From: Gottfriedia sp002574545 | GTDB taxonomy: Bacteria; Bacillota; Bacilli; Bacillales; Bacillaceae_G | DNA length: 64,000 nucleotides | Reading direction: 5' to 3' (one strand) | Assembly: GCA_052180195.1 (NCBI GenBank) | Contig: CP197469.1 | Part shown: positions 49,157 through 58,795 of the stretch, in pieces | Position numbering within the stretch: the first letter of the stretch is position 1 | Layout: every line of letters begins with the position of its first letter | Position numbers and translations under genes: made by a program | Notes under the pieces: generated by a model | Told to the model about the DNA's origin: nothing | Seen by the model: the letters and a program-made list of their open reading frames with translations, nothing else | The model's database searches: none

Positions 49157-49185
49157 TTGAAGTTTACTAATTGTTGGCATATAAT
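49157..49185 (+). promoter_or_regulatory. Sigma-A promoter of the hut operon
   Basis: TTGAAG, 17 bp, TATAAT; 50 bp before the hutP start. CRE or CodY boxes known for hut in B. subtilis were not identified with confidence. Confidence 0.6.
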
Positions 49186-49235
49186 GTAATCAGATACTAG
49201 TTTATTAGAGAAAGTAAGTAAGAGGTATTAGCGAT

Positions 49236-49667
49236 ATGGCAGAGCAAAGTCAACGAATTGGTCGAACAGCTATGATGCTTGCTTTGACCGATCATGAAGA
49301 AGAATTAATGAAAAATGAAAACGTTGTATGGTGTGTAGGTAAGGTCGGTACAATGGATGCTCAAAAGGTCGTTGCCGCGATTGAAACCGCTGCCAAACAA
49401 AATGGTGTAATCAATGGAGCTCTATATAGAGAAGTTCATTCATTATATCATGCAACACTTGAAGCAATTCAAGGCGTAACAAGAGGTCATGTTCAATTAG
49501 GTGATGTTCTTAGAACAGTAGGACTTAGATTTGCTATTGTAAGAGGAAAGCCTTATAAAAATGTGAACGAGGGTGACTGGATAGCAGTTGCACTATACGG
49601 AACGATTGGTGCTCCTATTAAAGGATCGGAGCATGAATCAGCAGGACTTGGCATTAATCACATATAA
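49236..49667 (+). CDS. hutP: HutP, histidine-responsive anti-terminator
   Basis: 143 residues, the normal length. RNA-binding protein that, with L-histidine and Mg2+, binds UAG/NAG triplets and prevents a terminator from forming between hutP and hutH. Characteristic segments: RIGRTAMMLALTDHEEELM, EGDWIAVALYGTIGAPIKGS and EHESAGLGINHI, the end with the His residues that hold the metal and histidine. First gene of the hut operon, followed by its target RNA. Confidence 0.95.
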   Translation: MAEQSQRIGRTAMMLALTDHEEELMKNENVVWCVGKVGTMDAQKVVAAIETAAKQNGVINGALYREVHSLYHATLEAIQGVTRGHVQLGDVLRTVGLRFAIVRGKPYKNVNEGDWIAVALYGTIGAPIKGSEHESAGLGINHI

Positions 49668-49674
49668 TCGCCCA

Positions 49675-49753
49675 TAGTTTATTAGATGATAGGGGGCTAT
49701 GATTCGTAAGTTTTTATATTTACGTCTCATAGCCTCTTTCTGTGTTTTTTTTT
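49675..49753 (+). promoter_or_regulatory. HutP-binding RNA site and hut attenuator terminator
   Basis: UAG triplets start at 49675, 49683 and 49690 (spacing 8 and 7). They lead directly into a long hairpin whose outer stem is GGCTATGA (49695) / TCATAGCC (49727) with an inner CGTAA / TTTACG stem. A T-rich tract (49746-49753) follows. The arrangement is that of the B. subtilis hut anti-termination site. Confidence 0.8.
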
Positions 49754-49777
49754 GACAAAATTCGGAGGTGTTTTTTA

Positions 49778-51286
49778 ATGGTAACTTTAACTGGTAATAG
49801 CTTAACAATGGAACAAATGAAAAGTATTTTATTCGATATGGCATATGTAAAAGCGAGTGAAGAGAGCTTAGTTGCGGTAAAAGCATGTAGAGAAAAGGTT
49901 GAAGAAATCGTAAATAATGGCAAAGTCGTATATGGGATCACAACAGGTTTTGGAAAATTTAGTGATGTATTAATTGAAAAAGAAAATGTTTCAACACTTC
50001 AATATAACTTAATCGCTTCACATGCATGTGGTGTTGGTGAACCATTCCCTGAATTAGTTTCAAGAGCGATGTTAGTACTTCGTGCAAATACAATGTTAAA
50101 AGGTCACTCTGGTGTGCGTTTAGTAGTAGTTGAAAAATTACTTTCATTAATTAATGCTCAAATTCATCCAGTTATCCCATCTCAAGGATCATTAGGTGCA
50201 AGCGGAGACTTAGCTCCTTTATCTCATTTAGCTCTAGTTTTACTTGGTGAAGGTGAAGTTTTCTATAAAGGAAAACGTATGGAAACAGCAGAAGCACTAG
50301 CAAAAGAAGGAATTTTACCAATTACGCTAGAAGCTAAAGAAGGTTTAGCTTTAATTAATGGTACTCAAGCAATGACAGCAATGGGCATTCTTACTTACCT
50401 TGAAGGTGAAGAATTAGCTTATCAAAGTGAATTAATTTCTTCGATTACATTTGAAGCATTAAATGGTATTACAGATGTTTTTGATGAAAGAATTCATATT
50501 GCTCGTGGATATAAAGAACAAATTGAAGTAGCAGAACGTTACCGCAATATTTTAGCAACAAGTAAATTAACGACTAGACAAGGTGAAATCCGAGTTCAAG
50601 ACGCTTATACATTAAGATGTATCCCTCAAGTTCATGGAGCAAGCTGGCAAGTTCTGAACTATGCAAAAGAGAAATTAGAAATCGAAATGAATGCAGCTAC
50701 TGATAACCCATTATTATTTGGTGATGATGTATTCTCTGGTGGGAATTTCCATGGTCAACCAATCGCATTTGCAATGGACTTCTTTAAATTAGGTGTTGCA
50801 GAGCTTGCGAATATTTCTGAAAGACGTATTGAGCGTTTAGTTAACCCACAATTAAATGATTTACCACCATTTTTAAGTCCAGAACCAGGATTACAATCTG
50901 GTGCAATGATTATGCAATACGTGGCAGCCGCTTTAGTTTCTGAAAATAAAACTTTAGCACATCCAGCAAGTGTGGATTCTATTCCTTCTTCAGCAAACCA
51001 AGAAGACCATGTAAGTATGGGAACAATCGGTGCGCGTCATGCATACCAAATTTTACAAAATGCTAGAAGAGTTTTAGCAATAGAATGTATTTGTGCAATG
51101 CAAGGTGTTGAATATAAAGGAATTGAAAAAATGTCTGAAACAACTAGAAAATTTATGGAAGATGTTCGTAAAACTGTTCCATCAATTACTAGAGATCGCG
51201 TTTTCTCAAAAGACATTGAAAAACTAACAACTTATTTAAAAGAAAATTTCTTAGCAAGAAACTATACAAAACAAACACAAATATAA
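49778..51286 (+). CDS. hutH: Histidine ammonia-lyase
   Basis: Converts L-histidine to urocanate and ammonia, first step of the Hut pathway. 502 residues from ATG 49778, which follows CGGAGGTG; the longer open frame to 49742 overlaps the terminator and is not the start. GSLGASGDLAPLSH contains the Ala-Ser-Gly that cyclises to the MIO electrophile. FGKFSDV, QDAYTLRCIPQVHG and NQEDHVSMG are family active-site segments. No disruption. 17 bp before hutU. Confidence 0.97.
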   Translation: MVTLTGNSLTMEQMKSILFDMAYVKASEESLVAVKACREKVEEIVNNGKVVYGITTGFGKFSDVLIEKENVSTLQYNLIASHACGVGEPFPELVSRAMLVLRANTMLKGHSGVRLVVVEKLLSLINAQIHPVIPSQGSLGASGDLAPLSHLALVLLGEGEVFYKGKRMETAEALAKEGILPITLEAKEGLALINGTQAMTAMGILTYLEGEELAYQSELISSITFEALNGITDVFDERIHIARGYKEQIEVAERYRNILATSKLTTRQGEIRVQDAYTLRCIPQVHGASWQVLNYAKEKLEIEMNAATDNPLLFGDDVFSGGNFHGQPIAFAMDFFKLGVAELANISERRIERLVNPQLNDLPPFLSPEPGLQSGAMIMQYVAAALVSENKTLAHPASVDSIPSSANQEDHVSMGTIGARHAYQILQNARRVLAIECICAMQGVEYKGIEKMSETTRKFMEDVRKTVPSITRDRVFSKDIEKLTTYLKENFLARNYTKQTQI

Positions 51287-51303
51287 GAAGAGGTGGAATA
51301 AAT

Positions 51304-52962
51304 ATGGAAATCACTAAAGGATCTTTAAAAGCGCCAAGAGGTACTGAATTAAATACAAAAGGTTGGATTCAAGAAGCAGCACTTCGTATGTTATTAAACA
51401 ATTTAGACGAAGAAGTAGCAGAAAGACCTGAAGATTTAGTTGTATACGGTGGAATCGGTAAAGCTGCAAGAAACTGGGAAAGCTTTGATGCAATTATTGA
51501 ATCATTAAAAAAATTAGAGAGCGATGAAACATTATTAGTTCAATCAGGTAAACCAGTTGCCGTTTTTAAATCACACGAAGATGCACCACGTGTTTTATTA
51601 GCAAACTCAAACTTAGTTCCAAAATGGGCAACTTGGGAACATTTCCGCGAATTAGATGAAAAAGGCTTAATGATGTACGGCCAAATGACTGCTGGTAGCT
51701 GGATTTACATCGGTACTCAAGGGATCTTACAAGGTACTTATGAAACATTTGGTGAAGCTGCTAAACAACATTTCGGTGGAAGCTTAAAAGGGACTATTAC
51801 AATTACTGCAGGACTTGGCGGTATGGGTGGAGCTCAACCTCTTGCTGTCACAATGAATGGTGGGGTTGTAATCGGTATTGATGTTGATGAAACAAGAATT
51901 CAACGTCGTATTGACACTAGATATTGTGACGTATTAACTCACGATTTAGAGGAAGCTTTACGACTTGCAACGGAAGCGAAAAATGAAGGAAGAGCTTTAG
52001 CAATCGGTTTAGTCGGTAATGCTGCTGAAATTTTACCTCAATTAGTTGAACGTAATTTTGTACCAGATTTAATTACTGACCAAACTTCAGCACATGATCC
52101 ATTAAATGGTTATTTACCGATCGGAATGACAATGGAAGAAGGAAAGAAACTTCGTGTCGAAAATCCAGAGGAAGTAATTAAACGTGCAAAACATAGTATG
52201 GCAGTTCATGTTGAAGCAATTTTAGCGATGCAACAACGTGGTGCAATCGCATTTGATTACGGTAATAATATTCGTCAAGTTGCATTAGATGAAGGCGTGA
52301 AAAATGCATTTGATTTCCCTGGTTTTGTACCTGCATTTATCCGTCCATTATTCTGTGAAGGTAAAGGTCCTTTCCGTTGGGTAGCACTTTCTGGTGATCC
52401 AGAGGATATTTACAAAACAGACGAAGTTATTTTACGTGAATTTGCTGATAACGAGCATTTATGTAACTGGATCCGTATGGCTCGTGAAAAGGTTGCATTC
52501 CAAGGCTTACCATCACGTATTTGTTGGTTAGGCTATGGTGAGCGTGCTAAATTCGGTAAAATCATTAACGAAATGGTTAAAAATGGCGAATTAAAAGCTC
52601 CAATCGTAATCGGTCGTGACCATTTAGATTGTGGATCAGTAGCATCTCCAAATCGTGAAACAGAAAGCATGAAAGATGGTAGTGATGCAGTAGCTGACTG
52701 GCCAATCCTAAATGCACTGATTAATGGTGTAAATGGCGCAAGCTGGGTAAGTGTACACCACGGTGGTGGAGTAGGTATGGGTTACTCTCTACATGCTGGT
52801 ATGGTAATTGTTGCTGATGGTACTGATGCAGCTGCAAAACGTATTGAAAGAGTATTAACGTCAGATCCAGGAATGGGTGTAGTTCGTCACGTTGATGCAG
52901 GTTATGATTTAGCTGTTGAAACTGCGAAAGCAAAAGGCGTAAACATCCCAATGATGAAGTAG
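51304..52962 (+). CDS. hutU: Urocanate hydratase
   Basis: 552 residues, full length. Converts urocanate to 4-imidazolone-5-propanoate using tightly bound NAD+. The glycine-rich TAGLGGMGGAQPL is the NAD region; RDHLDCGSVASPNRETE holds the active-site Cys; WVSVHHGGGVGMGYSLHAG is a family signature. AGAGGTGG precedes the ATG. Second enzyme of the operon. Confidence 0.97.
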   Translation: MEITKGSLKAPRGTELNTKGWIQEAALRMLLNNLDEEVAERPEDLVVYGGIGKAARNWESFDAIIESLKKLESDETLLVQSGKPVAVFKSHEDAPRVLLANSNLVPKWATWEHFRELDEKGLMMYGQMTAGSWIYIGTQGILQGTYETFGEAAKQHFGGSLKGTITITAGLGGMGGAQPLAVTMNGGVVIGIDVDETRIQRRIDTRYCDVLTHDLEEALRLATEAKNEGRALAIGLVGNAAEILPQLVERNFVPDLITDQTSAHDPLNGYLPIGMTMEEGKKLRVENPEEVIKRAKHSMAVHVEAILAMQQRGAIAFDYGNNIRQVALDEGVKNAFDFPGFVPAFIRPLFCEGKGPFRWVALSGDPEDIYKTDEVILREFADNEHLCNWIRMAREKVAFQGLPSRICWLGYGERAKFGKIINEMVKNGELKAPIVIGRDHLDCGSVASPNRETESMKDGSDAVADWPILNALINGVNGASWVSVHHGGGVGMGYSLHAGMVIVADGTDAAAKRIERVLTSDPGMGVVRHVDAGYDLAVETAKAKGVNIPMMK

Positions 52963-52971
52963 GTGTTAAAA

Positions 52972-54240
52972 TTGAAAGCAGATATTCTATTAACAAATAT
53001 TGGTCAATTATTAACGATGGATCATGGTGATGGTCCAATTCATGGAAAAGACATGAGTAATCTTCCTGTTTTAGAAAATGCAGAAATCGCATGGAAAGAT
53101 GGGCAAATTATTTATATCGGACAAATGAACGAACAGAAAATAGATGCAAAAGAAGTAATTGATTGCCAGGGAAAACTAGTCACTCCAGGTTTAGTTGACC
53201 CTCATACTCACGTGGTCTTTGGAGGATCACGTGAGCATGAAGTTAGTTTGAAATTACAAGGTGCTTCTTATTTAGACATATTAGAAATGGGTGGCGGGAT
53301 CCATTCTACTGTAAGTCAAACTAAATTAGCTTCACATGAAGATTTAAAAAAGAAAACGATTCATCACTTAAACAGAATGCTTTCATTCGGTGTAACAACA
53401 GTTGAAGCAAAAAGTGGTTATGGACTTGATGAAGAAACTGAATTAAAACAACTTCGAGTTGCGAAGGAATTACAAAAAGAGCATGATATTGATTTGGTTT
53501 CGACATTCTTAGGTGCGCATGCAGTACCAAAAGAGTATAAAGGAAACGAAGAAGCTTTCTTAGAAAAAATGCTTTCTTTATTAGATGTCATTAAAGAAGA
53601 AGAACTAGCTGAATTTGTAGATGTATTCGCTGAAACAGGTGTATTTTCAGTAGAACAATCTAAAGAATTTTTATTAAAAGCAAAAGAACAAGGCTTTCGT
53701 GTTAAAATTCATGCAGATGAAATAGATCCTCTAGGTGGTACTGAAATGGCAGCTGAAATCGGTGCTATTTCTGCTGATCATCTATGTGGAGCATCAAATA
53801 AAGGTGTAGAAATGCTTGGAAAGAGCAATACAATCGGTGTTATTTTACCAGGTACTACTTTCTATTTGAATAAGCCTGAATTTGCACCTGCACGAGCGAT
53901 GATTGAAAATAACGTAGCCGTTTCTTTAGCAACTGATTTCAACCCTGGAAGTTGCCCAACTGAAAATTTACAATTAATCATGACAATTGCAATGCTTAAA
54001 CTAAAAATGACGCCTGAAGAAATTTGGAATGCTGTGACGATTAACTCATCATACGCGATTAATCGTGGCGACCAAGCTGGTAAACTTAAAATTGGTCGTA
54101 AAGCAGATGTCGTTATTTGGAATGTACCAAACTATACTTATGTACCTTACCATTTTGGTGTAAATCATGTAGAAACAGTATTTAAGAATGGTAAATTAGT
54201 AGTAAGTAGAGGTGAACACGATGTCGCTATCACATCTTAA
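52972..54240 (+). CDS. hutI: Imidazolonepropionase
   Basis: About 422 residues of the amidohydrolase superfamily; hydrolyses imidazolone propanoate to N-formimino-glutamate. The metal-binding VDPHTHVVFGG, KIHADEIDPLGG, ADHLC and the catalytic Asp in SLATDFNPGSCP are all present. The frame opens with GTG at 52963 right after the hutU stop; the TAGGTG there serves as the ribosome binding site for TTG 52972, which I prefer. Overlaps hutG by about 20 bp. Confidence 0.96.
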   Translation: MKADILLTNIGQLLTMDHGDGPIHGKDMSNLPVLENAEIAWKDGQIIYIGQMNEQKIDAKEVIDCQGKLVTPGLVDPHTHVVFGGSREHEVSLKLQGASYLDILEMGGGIHSTVSQTKLASHEDLKKKTIHHLNRMLSFGVTTVEAKSGYGLDEETELKQLRVAKELQKEHDIDLVSTFLGAHAVPKEYKGNEEAFLEKMLSLLDVIKEEELAEFVDVFAETGVFSVEQSKEFLLKAKEQGFRVKIHADEIDPLGGTEMAAEIGAISADHLCGASNKGVEMLGKSNTIGVILPGTTFYLNKPEFAPARAMIENNVAVSLATDFNPGSCPTENLQLIMTIAMLKLKMTPEEIWNAVTINSSYAINRGDQAGKLKIGRKADVVIWNVPNYTYVPYHFGVNHVETVFKNGKLVVSRGEHDVAITS

Positions 54241-55180
54241 AAAAGCAGGAGATGCTATTTTCATTGATTCAAAAGTCACAAAAGCAAATGAAATCATCAC
54301 TGCATGGAATGGAACAGAAGCATCAAATTTCTCAATTATCGGTGTACCATTATCTAAAACATCAATTAGTCATTCAGGCGCAAGTTTCGCGCCTGCTTCA
54401 ATTCGAAAAATGTTAAGTAGCTACAGCACTTACCATATTGAAGACCAAATCGATTTAAAAGATTACAAGGTAACTGATTTTGGTGATATTACGATGCATG
54501 TGACTGATTTTGAAGAGTCAAGAAATCGTATTAAATCGACAATCTCTGAATTACTTGGTCAATATAAGGAAACGATGCCAATCATTTTAGGTGGTGATCA
54601 CGGAATAAGTTTTCCAAGTATTTCAGCTTTTGCAAAAGAAAGAGGAACAGTAGGAGTTATCCAATTTGATGCCCATCATGATTTAAGAAATACTGAAGAT
54701 GGTGGTCGTTCAAATGGTACACCTTTCCGTAGCTTAATTGACGAAGGTATTTTAAAAGGTGAACATTTAGTTCAAATTGGAATTCGAAATTTTTCAAATA
54801 GTGCTCCATACACGGAATTCGGTGTGAATAACGGAGTAACAATCTACTCAATGCGCGATGTTCGCGAATTTGGAATCTCAAAAATTATGAAAGAGAGCAT
54901 CAACCATTTAGTAGACAAAGTAGATTCAATCTACATTAGCCTAGATATGGACGTACTAGACCAAGCATTCGCTCCTGGTTGCCCAGCAATTGGACCTGGA
55001 GGGATGGACAGTCAAACTCTATTAGATGGCATTTGTTATCTAGCATCTCATCCAAAAGTTACTGGAATGGATATTGTTGAGCTTGATCCAACAATCGATT
55101 TCCGCGACATGACAAGCAGAATCGCAGCACATGTAATCTTAAACTTTCTTGTTGAGAAGGTTAAGTTGTTAAATAAGTAA
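54221..55180 (+). CDS. hutG: Formimidoylglutamase
   Basis: About 319 residues of the arginase/ureohydrolase family; releases formamide from N-formimino-L-glutamate, the last Hut step. Manganese ligands lie in LGGDHGISFP, QFDAHHDLR and ISLDMDVLDQAFAPG. ATG 54221 has AGAGGTG upstream and lies inside the hutI 3' end, so translation is coupled. No hutM permease follows in this window: a terminator closes the operon. Confidence 0.95.
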   Translation: MSLSHLKKAGDAIFIDSKVTKANEIITAWNGTEASNFSIIGVPLSKTSISHSGASFAPASIRKMLSSYSTYHIEDQIDLKDYKVTDFGDITMHVTDFEESRNRIKSTISELLGQYKETMPIILGGDHGISFPSISAFAKERGTVGVIQFDAHHDLRNTEDGGRSNGTPFRSLIDEGILKGEHLVQIGIRNFSNSAPYTEFGVNNGVTIYSMRDVREFGISKIMKESINHLVDKVDSIYISLDMDVLDQAFAPGCPAIGPGGMDSQTLLDGICYLASHPKVTGMDIVELDPTIDFRDMTSRIAAHVILNFLVEKVKLLNK

Positions 55181-55185
55181 AATGT

Positions 55186-55219
55186 AAAACTCGTAAACTT
55201 TGTTGTTTGCGAGTTTTTT
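55186..55219 (+). terminator. hut operon terminator
   Basis: AAAACTCGTAAAC / GTTTGCGAGTTTT stem (one mismatch), then T-run. Confidence 0.88.
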
Positions 55220-55336
55220 GTTTCGCGGGGTAGATTTGATACCATCAAGCGTTCTTGCTATAATCAAAATAAGAACAAATATTCGGTGAGGATTACAAAA
55301 TTAAAAAATGTCTAAGTGAAAGTAGGAGGAACACTT

Positions 55337-55906
55337 TTGTCAAATAACATAAAGCAAAGAAAAATAATTTTAGATCTAGCAGTTACATTGGATGGTTTTA
55401 TCGAAGGAAAAAATGGAGAAGTTGATTGGTGCATAATGGATCCCGAAATGGAATTCACAAATTTCTTGAATCAAATAGATACTATTTTATATGGTCGAAA
55501 AAGCTATGATTTGTGGGGAAATTATCATCCAAGCATAGAAGTCTCTGAAACTGATAAAGAAATGTGGAATTTAGTTCATAGCAAGGAAAAATATGTGTTT
55601 TCTAGAACTCAAACAAATTCTGAAAACAAAGCAATATATATTAATGAAAATATAATTGAAGAAGTAGCTAAATTAAAGAAAATGCCCGGTAAAGATATTT
55701 GGTTGTATGGCGGATCTAGCCTTATTACATCATTTATAAATCTTGGCCTAGTAGATGAATTCAGATTATCAATCCATCCGGTAATATTGGGTGAAGGAAA
55801 ACCTTTATTTGTTGACATAAAACAGAGAAAGAATCTAATTTTGGTGAGTACTAGAACGTTTTCATCTGGTGTTGTGCAGGTAATTTATCATTTGAATGAA
55901 GAATAA
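55337..55906 (+). CDS. RibD C-terminal/dihydrofolate-reductase-like protein
   Basis: About 189 residues. RKIILDLAVTLDGFIEGKNG at the N-terminus, ILYGRKSYDLW in the middle and DIWLYGGSSLITSFI near the end are the nucleotide-binding and fold segments of the YyaP/YwjB-type RibD_C family. It probably binds NADPH; the substrate is unknown. TTG 55337 has a strong AGGAGGA just upstream; the GTG at 55316 that opens the frame would lie before that site. Monocistronic. Confidence 0.88.
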   Translation: MSNNIKQRKIILDLAVTLDGFIEGKNGEVDWCIMDPEMEFTNFLNQIDTILYGRKSYDLWGNYHPSIEVSETDKEMWNLVHSKEKYVFSRTQTNSENKAIYINENIIEEVAKLKKMPGKDIWLYGGSSLITSFINLGLVDEFRLSIHPVILGEGKPLFVDIKQRKNLILVSTRTFSSGVVQVIYHLNEE

Positions 55907-55985
55907 GTTTGCTTAGTGTTTTATTTGCATAAGTTTCATAAAAGGTCATTAATTACATACTGTTGAAAAAAGAATTCGTCAAGTA

Positions 55986-56013
55986 AATGCCACGAAATTT
56001 TCGTGGCATTTTC
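55986..56013 (+). terminator. Perfect terminator hairpin
   Basis: AATGCCACGAAA / TTTCGTGGCATT with almost no loop, followed by TTT. Confidence 0.8.
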
Positions 56014-56078
56014 AACACGTTGAAAATGAGTTTGTCTACTATTCGCCAATTTTGGGTTTATTTTAATTAATGCCTATT

Positions 56079-56144
56079 ATGAGGAAGTAATATTCAAAAT
56101 TATGAAGGAATATTACGACTTGAACTTGTTATGAGGAAGTAACT
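56079..56144 (-). repeat. Degenerate pair of the 52-bp repeat, inverted
   Basis: ATGAGGAAGTAA occurs at 56079 and 56131, exactly 52 bp apart. It is the reverse complement of TACTTCCTCAT in the left-edge array, and parts of the spacer (ATTCA, GAAC..TT) agree as well. Probably an old, decayed copy of the same repeat family. Confidence 0.6.
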
Positions 56145-56270
56145 CTTTTTTTAAAAGAATAAAATAAGGACACTTGGTACAATAGCATATATAATTAGTA
56201 AAGCTGGATCAATAAACTCTGTGAAATTAAATAACAATTAGGTTCAGTTGGAAAGTGAGATAAATTAATT

Positions 56271-56975
56271 ATGAAATATGATTTAATTTTTGATTTAGAC
56301 GATACATTAATTCAGACCCAAGCCGCATTTTTAAATAATATAGATTTATGTTCGAATCTAGTACATCAAGCGCTAGATGAAAAAGTACTCATAAATGAAA
56401 TTAAAGAAGTTTTTAATAGAATAGATTTGGAACTAATTAAAGAGATGGGTTTCAGTAAAACCAGGTATCCTTATGCTTGGGAATCAACTTTAGATTTATT
56501 GGCAACACGATTTAATATTGAGATTTCAAGTATTGTCAATGATCAATTACAATCATTAGCAAAAACGATATTTAAAGTAAATATTCCATTGCAAAGTGAC
56601 ACATTTATAATAGAAGAATTATCAAATCACAAAGATGTAGCAAGTATGACGATATTGACTTTAGGTGAAAAAGACGTGCAATCAAAGCGAGTGATGGAAA
56701 CGGGCTTAGTTCATCATTTTGATAATGTATTTATTACAAATAAAAAAGATGTAAATACGTATCTTGAGTTACAGGAAAAATTAAATAATCCCGTAATGAT
56801 TGGAAACTCACTTAGAAGTGATATTGTACCTGCTATAGATGCGGGGATGAAAGCAATTCATATTATTAGAGATTCATGGTCTTATGACGAAATTGAACAT
56901 AATCATAAAATAGATAGTATTAAGTCATTAGTCGAGATTAAATTACTTTTATTTGGAAATTTGGTAAACCTATAA
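56271..56975 (+). CDS. HAD-superfamily hydrolase
   Basis: 234 residues. Motif I is LIFDLDDTLIQTQ (nucleophile and acid Asp), motif II the TILTLGEK region, motif III the Lys of ITNKKDV, and motif IV a GNSLRSDIVPAIDAG acidic pair. It has a helical cap. Acts as a phosphatase on an unknown small substrate, as is common for this family. No operon partner. Confidence 0.87.
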   Translation: MKYDLIFDLDDTLIQTQAAFLNNIDLCSNLVHQALDEKVLINEIKEVFNRIDLELIKEMGFSKTRYPYAWESTLDLLATRFNIEISSIVNDQLQSLAKTIFKVNIPLQSDTFIIEELSNHKDVASMTILTLGEKDVQSKRVMETGLVHHFDNVFITNKKDVNTYLELQEKLNNPVMIGNSLRSDIVPAIDAGMKAIHIIRDSWSYDEIEHNHKIDSIKSLVEIKLLLFGNLVNL

Positions 56976-57430
56976 AGCCTATTTTTCCAGGTATTTATAA
57001 ATAGTTCCAAAAACCTCTCTATCAAATAGTCGATCTTGTTGTTAAACTTAAAAGTTGCATTTAGTTCAACAACAAGATTAACTGTTTAATAGATTTTTTT
57101 ATGAATATAAAATTAACCGGAAAGAAGAATTTTTAAATGGAGATTTACAAGATTTTTTTCTGGAACATGTTGTAGAAAACAAACGCAGTCCATTAGATAA
57201 AGATCATGTGTCTCCGCTGTGGCTATTGAATTTTTTGGAAAGATAGTTGTACAAGGATTTATATAGGTTTTGTAGAATTAAAGTATAAGACAGAATGAGT
57301 TTCATCAGTATTCAAATAGATAATTTAGCTAATGATACAATTGATGTTTTATCATTCATAAATGCTAAGATTGTTATTATAGAAGTATGAAAAAACTTGA
57401 TAGTACGGAACAAAGACAAGGAGTGAAGTT
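56976..57430. other. Intergenic region with hairpin and gene scar
   Basis: A hairpin CTTGTTGTTAAAC / GTTCAACAACAAG (about 57034-57076) may terminate the HAD gene. A 48-codon gene scar follows (57100-57246). The final 15 bp carry AAGGAGTG for the next gene. Confidence 0.5.
57100..57246 (+). pseudogene. C-terminal scar of an unknown gene
   Basis: Open for 48 codons with no start: YEYKINRKEEFLNGDLQDFF to SPLWLLNFLER and TAG at 57244. The composition looks coding, but the family is not recognised. Confidence 0.4.
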
Positions 57431-58099
57431 ATGAAATTTCTGCTTACATCTGGAGGCATCATTAACAAAAGCATACACGACGCGCTGGTTGACATGTTAG
57501 GCAAGCCAATAGCTGACTCCAACGCCCTGTGTATCCCCACTGCGATGTATGGACACCCTTGGGTTGGCCCTGGCGTCAAAGCCTGGGAGTTCATTAGTGG
57601 AAAAGAAGAAAATCCCATGGTAAGCCTAGGTTGGAAATCTGTCGGCGTTTTGGAGCTAACAGCATTGCCAAGCATCGACGAAAAACGCTGGAAACCACTT
57701 GTTGAGGATACAGATGTATTGCTGGTGTCAGGCGGAGATGCCCTTTACCTGTGCCACTGGATGCGTCAATCCGGCTTGGCAGACCTTTTACCCTCACTGA
57801 AATCAGTCTATGTGGGAATGAGTGCTGGGAGCATGGTGATGTCACCTAAAATAGGGGAATACTTCGTTGGCTGGACTCCACCAGACGGTGGCGATGAAAC
57901 ACTGAGATTGGTTGATTTTTCAATCTTTCCGCACCTAGATCACGAGATGCTGCCGGGAAATACCATTGCTGCCGCAGAGAGATGGGCAGCCGGGATGCTT
58001 GGACCGGCGTATGCGATTGACGATCAAACCGCCATCAAAGTAATCGATGGAAAGGTTGAAGTGGTCTCCGAAGGTCATTGGAAACTATTTTCGCCCTGA
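57431..58099 (+). CDS. Peptidase E-like (S51 / type 1 glutamine amidotransferase-like) protein
   Basis: 222 residues. VYVGMSAGSMVM carries the nucleophile Ser131 of the S51 elbow; LLVSGGDALYLCHWM and FPHLDHEM supply the other conserved parts. Related enzymes cut Asp-X dipeptides or act on cyanophycin. AAGGAGTG precedes the ATG. The G+C content is strikingly high (34 of 60 bases in 57481-57540) against neighbours near 30%, and codon choice differs, which points to recent horizontal acquisition. Confidence 0.85.
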   Translation: MKFLLTSGGIINKSIHDALVDMLGKPIADSNALCIPTAMYGHPWVGPGVKAWEFISGKEENPMVSLGWKSVGVLELTALPSIDEKRWKPLVEDTDVLLVSGGDALYLCHWMRQSGLADLLPSLKSVYVGMSAGSMVMSPKIGEYFVGWTPPDGGDETLRLVDFSIFPHLDHEMLPGNTIAAAERWAAGMLGPAYAIDDQTAIKVIDGKVEVVSEGHWKLFSP

Positions 58100-58285
58100 C
58101 GCTACACCTTTAGGAAACTGTTGCATATCCTAATGCAAACTCCAATAGTTAAACAACTTGGGACTATTTATTAGTCTCTTTTTTAATGCGCTAAATGGCT
58201 AGATGTATTAAAGGAGTATAATTTACGGTATCTTGAAATGTAAGCCACAACAAAAGCGTTCTAAAATGGAGATGAGAGAAAAAGT

Positions 58286-58795
58286 ATGGAAAAATCGAGT
58301 GAAAAGATAATAAAGTGCCCAGGTTGTGGTTTAAGCCTCGATGATCAACAAAACAAATTGACAAGTAAATACAATGCCACAGATGAATGCTTTCAAATAT
58401 ATAGTGATTTAAGTAGTTATACATTAGAAAAACAAGATACTAATTTTATACATCAGCATGCCATCGATACTTACGCTGCTCAGCATTCAGGGAATAATAT
58501 GAAAAACATTACCGCGGCTTTTTCAGTAATAGGATTGTATTATGCTATAGTACATGATTTCAACGGAAAACAAGTACAACGTGTCCATACACTTCTCAGT
58601 CGTCAAAAATATAATTGGGATGCATTACAACCGCCAGAAAATTCAGCCTATTCATTGACTGTATATGATGTAATGAAAGAACAACCAGGAGAAAATCGCG
58701 ACAAAATGCTTATTAAATGGATGAATGACGTGTGGAAATGTTGGAATCATCAACATGAATGGGTAAAAAATATATGTAACGAACTGTTAAAATAG
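58286..58795 (+). CDS. DUF5946-type protein with CPGC zinc motif
   Basis: 169 residues. An N-terminal CPGCGLSLDD knuckle is followed by helical segments and the HQHAIDTYAAQHSG motif, which I associate with DUF5946. A conserved C-terminal VWKCWNHQHEWVK may add metal ligands. Likely cytoplasmic. Function not established. GGAGATGAGAG precedes the ATG; no operon partner is evident. Confidence 0.8.
   Translation: MEKSSEKIIKCPGCGLSLDDQQNKLTSKYNATDECFQIYSDLSSYTLEKQDTNFIHQHAIDTYAAQHSGNNMKNITAAFSVIGLYYAIVHDFNGKQVQRVHTLLSRQKYNWDALQPPENSAYSLTVYDVMKEQPGENRDKMLIKWMNDVWKCWNHQHEWVKNICNELLK

Larger units (their letters stand above)
55907..56270. other. Intergenic region with terminator and two 52-bp-type repeats
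   Basis: No gene. It has the terminator at 55986, the repeat pair at 56079-56144, and a GAAAGTGAGA site before the next start. Confidence 0.5.

Noticed and set aside
49742..49777. Upstream extension of hutH
   Set aside because: These codons come from the attenuator's T-tract and ribosome binding site; ATG 49778 has CGGAGGTG at the right distance.
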